NCBI GenBank assembly: GCA_045544195.1
Contig: JAZPYO010000005.1
Location: 1-42,392, forward strand
Direction of reading: 5' to 3'
From: RGIG7213 sp045544195
Lineage (GTDB): Bacteria > Bacillota > Clostridia > Oscillospirales > CAG-272
DNA length: 42,392 nucleotides
Made by a program: the position numbers and the translations under genes. Each line of letters begins with the position of its first letter. Position 1 is the stretch's first letter. Below, one piece after another: positions 22,998-28,518 of this stretch. The notes under the pieces are model-generated. The model saw only the letters and a program-made list of their open reading frames with translations, ran no database searches and was not told the DNA's origin.

Positions 22998-24626
22998 TTA
23001 CGCAAATATTCTGTTAACAACAGCATCAATATTCTGTTTAATAATTATGTTGTTTTCGTTATCGCTTGGATGGGCGATAATATGCCTAACCAACGATATC
23101 AATTCTTGAGATAGCGGACTATCGGGATACGGTATTGGAAATTGTTCAACATACTGAGCCATAAATCTTCTTTTGCCTGAGTATAGCTTGTTATTGAATT
23201 TCACATCGTAATACTTTTCGATGAATGTGCTGTTGGCAATTGCAAGCACTAAATATATGATTTCTTCCGTGATATCGTCGCTGAAATCCATCCAATAACA
23301 ATCACCATTAACAACCGATTGACTATTATCTATCCAAAACTGTGGATGTTCTGTTATATCCCTAAACACAATTTTGGTTTTTTCCCAGGAGGCGGGATTT
23401 TGAGGAACCCATATTTCATACCAATTCCGTTTAGCCTCTTTGATGTATGTTCTTTTCTCGAGTTGTTCTCGGTGTTGTAATAGGTATTCATAGCTAATCG
23501 GGTATTGTTCAACATCTATGCATTCTTTTTTACCATTGTGGCTTGTGTGAGTATATAAAACTTGCCATAATGCTGCTTGATTTGCAACGATTTGTCCAGC
23601 ATTTCTGTGCGTAATTAGAGGACGTAGTAATTCAGGAGGATTATCCTCGTTCCAATGGTTGCCTATGAACACATTGTCCGCTGTAGTCTTTATCCCAACT
23701 CTTATTTTAGCGATTTGGCTGACACATCTCCATGTGTTGCGTTCAATACTACTTAACCATGCAGTATTGTGTTCTTCAGCCAGTCTCCAAATTTCGTTTC
23801 CCTCATCAATGGTTAATATACCGTGCTTTATTAAATAGTGTTTATTGCCACCTACTGTAATTACACCATTGAATGAAATCCCTTCGAACAACGTTGAGAA
23901 CTGATTTGACTCACCTTGATCTGCTTCGTAAATTGAAGTGAACTTCGTGTCTATATCATTGCAAGAACCTTTGCTGAAAATCATTGTACATGGAAGCACT
24001 GCGGCATCAAACAATTTAGTGTCACCGAAATCTGTAATCTCATATATTTTTGCAAAATTTCTTAGGAACACCCTTATTGATTTTCCGGATTTAATTGTCA
24101 GAAACTTGTTTGAAGTTATAAATCCAGCTACACCTTTTTCCTTTAGAACTTTTACTGCAATCATTATGAATGCATAATAAATATCAATTCTTCCAGCTAA
24201 ACCGAATTGTTTTGCAAGCTGTTGGGCTTTTTCTGCCCCGAGTATTTGCGTTCTGATGTAAGGAGGGTTGGCGATAATGTAATCATATTGCTCGGTTTCC
24301 GAGTCAAGATATGCTTGTATAAAATCTCGATTGTATATTTTGAAAGTAATACTTGGATATTTGGCTTGCAGTTTAATCAATGTTTCTTCTGCTACCTTGT
24401 GATCCGTTTCATATCCGTAAACGGTAAGGTTAATTTTTTCGAGATTCAAAGCATCCAAGAATGCTTCTATCAATTCTCCTGAGCCAATTGCGGGATCCAA
24501 AATTTTGATTTCTTCACTATCAATAGCATGGTATTGCAACATGTGTTGTGCAACAAAATCACCCAATTCTTGAGGAGTGTATACGACTCCATTTGTTTTT
24601 TCTTTTGATTGATTTATGTATCTCAT
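22998..24626 (-). CDS. Adenine-specific DNA methyltransferase of a restriction-modification system
   Basis: 542 residues. S-adenosylmethionine-binding motif I is DPAIGSG at residues 44-50, and catalytic motif IV is NPPY at residues 120-123, typical of N6-adenine methyltransferases of the Eco57I-like type. The N-terminus KTNGVVYTPQELGDFVA is characteristic of these enzymes. The C-terminal half (about residues 290-520) should recognise the target; it ends in the FNNKLYSGKRRFMAQYVEQFPIP pattern seen in this class. The gene follows the XRE gene by 20 nt and leads the endonuclease gene. Methylation of host DNA by this enzyme protects it from the partner endonuclease. Confidence 0.9.
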   Translation of the reverse strand: MRYINQSKEKTNGVVYTPQELGDFVAQHMLQYHAIDSEEIKILDPAIGSGELIEAFLDALNLEKINLTVYGYETDHKVAEETLIKLQAKYPSITFKIYNRDFIQAYLDSETEQYDYIIANPPYIRTQILGAEKAQQLAKQFGLAGRIDIYYAFIMIAVKVLKEKGVAGFITSNKFLTIKSGKSIRVFLRNFAKIYEITDFGDTKLFDAAVLPCTMIFSKGSCNDIDTKFTSIYEADQGESNQFSTLFEGISFNGVITVGGNKHYLIKHGILTIDEGNEIWRLAEEHNTAWLSSIERNTWRCVSQIAKIRVGIKTTADNVFIGNHWNEDNPPELLRPLITHRNAGQIVANQAALWQVLYTHTSHNGKKECIDVEQYPISYEYLLQHREQLEKRTYIKEAKRNWYEIWVPQNPASWEKTKIVFRDITEHPQFWIDNSQSVVNGDCYWMDFSDDITEEIIYLVLAIANSTFIEKYYDVKFNNKLYSGKRRFMAQYVEQFPIPYPDSPLSQELISLVRHIIAHPSDNENNIIIKQNIDAVVNRIFA

Positions 24627-24646
24627 TATTTTGACTCCACTCGTTT

Positions 24647-24862
24647 TTAGTTTCCGACATCTACATAAACAACATCCATGATGTCAGAAATGTTACAGTT
24701 TAATGCTGTACATATTTTTAGAAGAGTATCTGTAGTCACATTTTCGTTTCTTCCTAATTTAGCAATAATGGTTGCACTAATGCCTGTAATCTCTTTCAAA
24801 TCTTTCTTTTTCATGCCCTTGTCAACCAAAAGTTTCCACAACTTGTTATAACTAATACTCAT
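24647..24862 (-). CDS. Small XRE-family controller protein
   Basis: 71 residues from ATG at 24860-24862, behind AAGGAGGAAAAAAGG. A longer frame from 24910 cannot be used because the -10 box (24899-24904) lies inside it. The whole protein is a Cro/C1 helix-turn-helix (LLVDKGMKKKDLKEITGISAT.. and TLLKICTALNCNISDIMDVV), like the controller (C) proteins of type II restriction-modification systems. C proteins delay endonuclease expression until the host DNA is methylated. First gene of the four-gene operon. Confidence 0.85.
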   Translation of the reverse strand: MSISYNKLWKLLVDKGMKKKDLKEITGISATIIAKLGRNENVTTDTLLKICTALNCNISDIMDVVYVDVGN

Positions 24863-24898
24863 AACCTTTTTTCCTCCTTCTTTGCAAGTTCCGAATTT

Positions 24899-24927
24899 AT
24901 TATACCACACATAATTACATTAGTCAA
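24899..24927 (-). promoter_or_regulatory. Promoter of the restriction-modification/DUF4062 operon
   Basis: TTGACT (24922-24927), 17-nt spacer, TATAAT (24899-24904) on the minus strand, about 37 nt before the XRE start. It fixes that start. No other promoter is visible further down the operon. Confidence 0.75.
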
Positions 24928-25063
24928 GACTTAAAATACAATATCGTGTACTTTTAATAGCGTTACTTGCATTTTCATCAATTTCAATGTCAATGTTTTG
25001 AAATCCATTCAAATACATATATAAAAAGCAATCACTTGGATAGTAAATAGAGGGAATTAGTAC

Positions 25064-25106
25064 AAAAAAGTCCAACGCAGATAAATACTCTACGTTGGAC
25101 TTTTTT
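25064..25106. terminator. Bidirectional terminator near the right end of the mobile element
   Basis: AAAAAAGTCCAACG (25064-25077) is perfectly complementary to 25093-25106, so either strand ends in six Ts after a 14-bp stem. It isolates the element from outside transcription. Confidence 0.7.
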
Positions 25107-25140
25107 GACACTCTCAATCGGCTTATTTCATAGGATCGTC

Positions 25141-25188
25141 AAAACATCCTTATGAGAAGTAGCCTTTGCGAAGTGCTTTTTGTTTTGG
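25141..25188. repeat. Right member of the interrupted 42-bp inverted repeat
   Basis: Reverse complement of 11590-11635 apart from a 6-base versus 4-base interruption. With that copy it brackets the whole element (about 13.5 kb). Confidence 0.65.
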
Positions 25189-25211
25189 CTCGTTTTGACA
25201 AAAAAGATGCC
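25185..25211 (+). repeat. 27-bp direct repeat outside the mobile element, right copy
   Basis: Matches 10901-10927 at 26 of 27 positions, same orientation. It overlaps the end of the inverted-repeat member by 4 bases. Confidence 0.65.
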
Positions 25212-25477
25212 ACCTTGAAAATGGCGAAAAGCCTTGTTTTATAATGGATTTTAAGATTATTAGCAATTATTTTTTCATCCGTTTTGGTAGTTAGAGTTAC
25301 TCTTTTGCAAAATCAAAGGTTTTACGAAAAAGATGCCATTTGCCACATAAGTTTTTACCAAAAAGATGCCGCTTATTTTCCGCAATAATAATTGCCTTGC
25401 TGGAGAACAAATGTTGAGGGCGGCAAGGTAATTGTCCTCCTTTTTTTCAAATAATTTGATAATTTTTCGTAAATCTA
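25212..25477. other. Non-coding interval upstream of sdpR
   Basis: Holds two more copies of the 11-mer AAAAAGATGCC (25327-25337 and 25360-25370) and an imperfect hairpin with arms AATTGCCTTGC and GCAAGGTAATT followed by CTCCTTTTTTT on the plus strand. No supported gene is present. Confidence 0.4.
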
Positions 25478-25506
25478 TTGACAATAGCACCCCCAATGTG
25501 TATAAT
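25478..25506 (+). promoter_or_regulatory. Promoter of the sdpRI-like pair
   Basis: Consensus TTGACA (25478-25483), 17-nt spacer, TATAAT (25501-25506). The sdpR start follows 38 nt later, and an AT-rich inverted motif TTAACAATTAGGTTAA lies between, a possible ArsR-type operator. Confidence 0.75.
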
Positions 25507-25544
25507 ATAATTAACAATTAGGTTAAATGTTAAAGGAGGTTGTA

Positions 25545-25820
25545 ATGGGACTGCAACAGACACTAAAAGCTCTTGCCGACCCAATTCGCCGTGAGATACT
25601 CAATATGCTGAAAAAGGGGCGAATGTCAGCGGGAGAGATTACCGACCATTTCTCTGTAACAGCACCTTCGATTTCAAGACATCTATCGGTGTTGAAGGAT
25701 GCTGACTTAATCAGAGACACAAGAGAAGGAAAGTTCATTTTCTATGAGATCAACACCTCAGTTTTGGAGGAAACTATGCTTTGGATTGCAAATTTGAAAG
25801 GAGATAATGACAATGCTTAA
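25545..25820 (+). CDS. sdpR: ArsR-family autorepressor, SdpR-like
   Basis: 91 residues from ATG at 25545, directly behind AAAGGAGGTTGTA; an upstream ATG at 25527 has no ribosome site. The protein is a winged-helix ArsR/SmtB repressor: LADPIRREILNMLKKGRMSAGEI, SVTAPSISRHLSVLKDADLI and GKFIFYEINTSVLEE are the helix-turn-helix and wing. It lacks metal-binding Cys/His residues. In Bacillus subtilis SdpR represses the sdpRI operon and is sequestered at the membrane by SdpI when the SdpC toxin is present. The next gene is an SdpI-like protein and overlaps the end of this one, so the same circuit is likely. Confidence 0.8.
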   Translation: MGLQQTLKALADPIRREILNMLKKGRMSAGEITDHFSVTAPSISRHLSVLKDADLIRDTREGKFIFYEINTSVLEETMLWIANLKGDNDNA

Positions 25821-26898
25821 AAAGAACAAGTTTAAAGTCATAATATCGTCAATTATTATTTTACTTCCGATTTTATTTGGAATCATTATGTGGAATGATT
25901 TGCCCGACATTATTACAACCCATTGGGGGGCTGACGGCAATGCGGATGGATTTGGAGGAAAGGCGTTTGTTGTCTTTGGTGCACCTATCATACTTTTGAT
26001 TTTCCATTTTGTTTGTTTGCTGTTTACTTCATTAGATAAAAAGCAAAAGGATCAAAATCAAAAAGCATTGGGAATGGTTTTTTGGATTCTTCCATTCATA
26101 TCCCTTTTCACAAACGGAATAATGTATCGTGCAGCTTTTGGCAAAGAATTTGATTTAGCCTTTTTTATGCCGGCTCTGCTCGGAGTAATGTTCATCTTTA
26201 TAGGCAATTACTTACCCAAAGTAAAACAAAACAGAACGCTGGGTATCAAGATTTCTTGGGCGTTGAATAACGAGGAGAATTGGAATAAAACGCATAGATT
26301 TGGCGGTAAGGTCTGGGTGGTTGGAGGACTTATTTTGTTACTATCCATTTTTCTTCCTCTAAAAGTGATGGTATTGGTTGTGGCATGTGTGATTGCTGCT
26401 TTGGCAATTATCCCTATAGTTTACTCTTATTCCATTTACAAACAGCATCAAAAGGAAGGCATTGTATATGCTGAAGCTCTCAAAAGCGGTGCAGAAAAAA
26501 TTGTGCTCAGAATAACTGCAGTTATAGTACCCATCATTTTATTAGGTGTTGCCCTTTTGATGTTTACCGGTAGCATTGAGGTAAAGTGTGAAGATACAGC
26601 ATTAACGATCAATGCAACCTATTGGACAGACTTGGAAATCGATTATTCCGAAATTGATACTATAGAATATCGTAAAGATTTGGATGTGGGAGTGCGAACA
26701 AGTGGCTTCGGATCGCCAAGACTATCTATGGGCATTTTCCAGAATGATGAATTCGGCTCATATACCTTGTATTCCTATACAGGTGCAAAAGAGCATATTG
26801 TTTTGACTTCCGACGGGAAAACCCTTGTCATCGGAATGAGCGATACCGAAGAAACGCAAAAAATTTACGCTGCAATGATAGAAAAGGCAAACAAGTAA
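25807..26898 (+). CDS. sdpI: SdpI-like membrane protein with C-terminal PH-like domain
   Basis: 363 residues. The start overlaps the sdpR stop; ATG at 25807 or the second ATG at 25813 could be used (GGAG lies just upstream). The N-terminus (ILFGIIMWNDLPDIITTHWGADGNADGFGGK) is the DUF1648 signature of SdpI-type proteins. About six to eight membrane helices follow, including GNYLPKVKQNRTLGIKISWALNNEENWNKTHRFGGK typical of SdpI. The last 115 residues look like a small bacterial PH domain (CEDTALTINATYWTDLEIDYSEIDTIEYR). SdpI gives immunity to the SdpC killing peptide and signals to SdpR. No sdpC-like toxin gene is in the window. Confidence 0.8.
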   Translation: MTMLKKNKFKVIISSIIILLPILFGIIMWNDLPDIITTHWGADGNADGFGGKAFVVFGAPIILLIFHFVCLLFTSLDKKQKDQNQKALGMVFWILPFISLFTNGIMYRAAFGKEFDLAFFMPALLGVMFIFIGNYLPKVKQNRTLGIKISWALNNEENWNKTHRFGGKVWVVGGLILLLSIFLPLKVMVLVVACVIAALAIIPIVYSYSIYKQHQKEGIVYAEALKSGAEKIVLRITAVIVPIILLGVALLMFTGSIEVKCEDTALTINATYWTDLEIDYSEIDTIEYRKDLDVGVRTSGFGSPRLSMGIFQNDEFGSYTLYSYTGAKEHIVLTSDGKTLVIGMSDTEETQKIYAAMIEKANK

Positions 26899-26944
26899 CG
26901 GTAGCGGGTTGAAAAAGCCTTATTCTAATCCGACTTATAAATGT

Positions 26945-26988
26945 AAAACTCGAGGGGCAAGGTGTTTGTACCTTGCCCCTCGAGTTTT
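26945..26988 (+). terminator. Terminator of the sdpRI-like operon
   Basis: Perfect 19-bp stem (26945-26963 with 26970-26988, loop GTTTGT) ending in TTTT, 47 nt after the SdpI stop. The stem is symmetric, so it may act in both directions. Confidence 0.8.
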
Positions 26989-27141
26989 ACTATTATAGCG
27001 TTAGATGCACATTTTGCAAATTTTATCATAACCTCGTCAACTGTATCCGTTTATCTGACCTATACAATAAGTTTATTGCGGTAAGCAAACAGGACATACT
27101 TACTATGAAAAATTGCAAATATCTCCCCTAAAAAGGCAAGG

Positions 27142-27187
27142 TAAAGGTTCACTTCCACTCCCTTGCCCAAAACGCCGTTTGGCATCT
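27142..27187. repeat. 46-bp dispersed repeat, copy 2
   Basis: Partner of 10718-10763. It ends next to a reverse-orientation copy of the AAAAAGATGCC motif (27181-27191). Nothing else is recognised in 26989-27244. Confidence 0.6.
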
Positions 27188-27244
27188 TTTTATTTGCACT
27201 AAAATCCGAATTTCAAAAAAGTGAGAAAAACGGCTATTTGAAAA

Positions 27245-27598
27245 TTATTTGTTATCAATTTTCTTTTCAATCGTAATACACGACGAGGTGAGCATTCTTT
27301 GTATTCTGCCGCAGAGGTTGCGATATGTTTTGAAGGTTTCTTCATCTATTGTTTTTGTGTTAAAGAGCAATTTGAGCCAGCTTTCTGTTTCCGCGCACTC
27401 TTTTCTTGCGATCTTGAATTTTGAGAGCATATCCGCAAGACTTTGGGGATACTGCGCCTCGGTGATATTTGCGAACACGCTTGAAGAGGATTTGCGAAGC
27501 TGAAAAACGGTGTTTGTATTTCCGCTGATAGATTTGCAGAGTAGTTCACATTTTGTGGCAAGTTCTTCTGAATATTCAAGTAAAAGATTTTTTGCCAT
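27245..27598 (-). CDS. Four-helix-bundle protein (23S rRNA intervening-sequence protein type)
   Basis: 117 residues from ATG at 27596-27598, with AAAGGAG 6 nt upstream. The sequence is all helical with the family pattern: LLEYSEELATKCELLCKSI, FQLRKSSSSVFANITEAQYPQS, FKIARKECAETESWLKLLFNT and a final helix RNLCGRIQRMLTSSC. Proteins of this family (S23/four-helix bundle) were first seen encoded in 23S rRNA intervening sequences and resemble the Avd accessory protein of diversity-generating retroelements; they pentamerise and are basic enough to bind nucleic acid. No reverse transcriptase lies nearby. The gene starts 25 bp from a hairpin array, which could be its partner. Confidence 0.85.
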   Translation of the reverse strand: MAKNLLLEYSEELATKCELLCKSISGNTNTVFQLRKSSSSVFANITEAQYPQSLADMLSKFKIARKECAETESWLKLLFNTKTIDEETFKTYRNLCGRIQRMLTSSCITIEKKIDNK

Positions 27599-27622
27599 AT
27601 CGTTCTCCTTTCGCATCTTAAT

Positions 27623-27824
27623 CACGGCGTAGCCGTGTATGAAATCCGCCGTGGGCGGTATGTAATTGCGACGAAGTCGCGTATGTAATCACGGCAAAGC
27701 CGTGAATGTTATCAATCCGAAGGATTCCGGGGGAATGCACGCTAACGCGTGATGCCATACTGCGCGGGGCGCAGATTACATACACGCCCAAAGGGCGTGA
27801 TTACATGCCAATCCTTCGGATTGG
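27623..27824. repeat. Mirror-symmetric hairpin array 3
   Basis: Nine tight hairpins: CACGGC-GTA-GCCGTG (27623-27637), CCGCC-GTG-GGCGG (27646-27658), GCGAC-GAA-GTCGC (27668-27680), CACGGC-AAA-GCCGTG (27690-27704), AATCC-GAA-GGATT (27714-27726), CACGC-TAAC-GCGTG (27738-27751), TGCGC-GGG-GCGCA (27761-27773), CACGCCC-AAA-GGGCGTG (27783-27799) and CCAATCC-TTC-GGATTGG (27808-27824). Spacers in the left half are of TATGTAAT type; spacers in the right half are ATTACAT(A), its reverse complement. The switch lies around 27727-27751. Hairpins 5 and 9 are reverse complements of each other. Confidence 0.8.
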
Positions 27825-27826
27825 AT

Positions 27827-27864
27827 AAAAAATTAAGCAACCCGATTGGGTTGCTTAATTTTTT
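27827..27864 (-). terminator. Terminator of the tRNA cluster
   Basis: 17-bp stem (27827-27843 with 27848-27864) with loop GATT and six terminal Ts on either strand. It begins at the 3' end of the tRNA-Cys gene. Confidence 0.8.
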
Positions 27865-27937
27865 GGAGGCGCCACCCGGAATCGGACCGGGGATAAAGGT
27901 TTTGCAGACCTCTGCCTTACCGCTTGGCTATGGCGCC
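27864..27937 (-). tRNA. tRNA-Cys (GCA)
   Basis: 74 nt with encoded CCA. The 5' GGCGCC pairs with the 3' GGCGCC acceptor arm, and the anticodon loop is CTGCAAA. It is the last gene in the cluster and is separated from tRNA-Gly by a terminator-like hairpin. Confidence 0.93.
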
Positions 27938-27955
27938 GATTATGTTTTAGAAGAA

Positions 27956-27989
27956 AACGACAAAAATCATAATTCTGATTTTTGTCGTT
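27956..27989 (-). terminator. Hairpin between tRNA-Gly and tRNA-Cys
   Basis: 14-bp perfect stem AACGACAAAAATCA / TGATTTTTGTCGTT, with TTTTCTTC following on the minus strand. It could partly terminate transcription or serve as a processing element between the two tRNAs. Confidence 0.6.
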
Positions 27990-27993
27990 TCAG

Positions 27994-28069
27994 TGGAGCG
28001 GATTACGGGGCTCGAACCCGCCACCTCGACCTTGGCAAGGTCGCGCTCTACCAAATGAGCTAAATCCGC
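27994..28069 (-). tRNA. tRNA-Gly (GCC)
   Basis: 76 nt with encoded CCA. Acceptor arm GCGGATT/AATCCGC, anticodon loop with GCC, T arm GGGTTCGAGCCCC region. Confidence 0.93.
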
Positions 28070-28104
28070 ATATGTTGCCCGTGTGTTCTGGTGAGCACAG
28101 GGCG

Positions 28105-28180
<76 letters not shown>

Positions 28181-28186
28181 AGGTGT

Positions 28187-28263
28187 TGGCGACCCGAAGG
28201 GGACTCGAACCCCTGACCTCTAGCGTGACAGGCTAGCGTTCTAACCAACTGAACTACCGGGCC
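28187..28263 (-). tRNA. tRNA-Asp (GTC)
   Basis: 77 nt with encoded CCA. Acceptor arm GGCCCGG/TCGGGTC; the anticodon loop CTGTCAC gives GTC. Confidence 0.93.
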
Positions 28264-28268
28264 GAATG

Positions 28269-28344
28269 TGGTGGGAACAATAGGGCTCGAACCTATGACC
28301 CTCTGCTTGTAAGGCAGATGCTCTCCCAGCTGAGCTATGCTCCC
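28269..28344 (-). tRNA. tRNA-Val (TAC)
   Basis: 76 nt with encoded CCA. Acceptor arm GGGAGCA/TGTTCCC; the anticodon loop CTTACAA gives TAC. First gene of the cluster. Confidence 0.93.
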
Positions 28345-28385
28345 ACGCCTTGCTGTGCGAGTGCCTCTCGCTGCACGGCTTAATT

Positions 28386-28414
28386 AATATACCACATAAA
28401 TTCCGATTTGTCAA
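28386..28414 (-). promoter_or_regulatory. Promoter of the tRNA cluster
   Basis: TTGACA (28409-28414), 17-nt spacer, TATATT (28386-28391) on the minus strand, 42 bp before tRNA-Val. Confidence 0.75.
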
Positions 28415-28518
28415 CCCCTTTTTCGAATTTTTTTTGATTTTTTTCAGATTTTTTTGATCTCATCCTCGCTATAGTCTCAAAAATGGCTTTCTACTGCGGT
28501 TTTTACGTCATTTCAATA

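Noticed and set aside
11693..24927. Prophage
   Set aside because: The serine recombinase is also typical of phages, but there are no capsid, terminase, portal or tail genes; relaxase and MobC point to a mobilizable element.
24920..25117. 65-residue minus-strand open frame upstream of the controller gene
   Set aside because: It overlaps the -35 region of the restriction operon promoter at one end and spans the bidirectional terminator at the other; there is no ribosome site.
25275..25517. 80-residue minus-strand open frame
   Set aside because: It runs antisense through the consensus sdpR promoter and contains AAAAAGATGCC repeats; no ribosome site or recognisable protein features.
27245..27598. 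Diversity-generating retroelement accessory gene (avd)
   Set aside because: The four-helix-bundle fold fits, but no reverse transcriptase, template repeat or variable repeat is present nearby.
27623..27824. Possible CRISPR array
   Set aside because: The repeated parts are 8-10 nt spacers and the hairpin stems vary; there are no 25-40 nt repeats, no uniform spacers and no cas genes.
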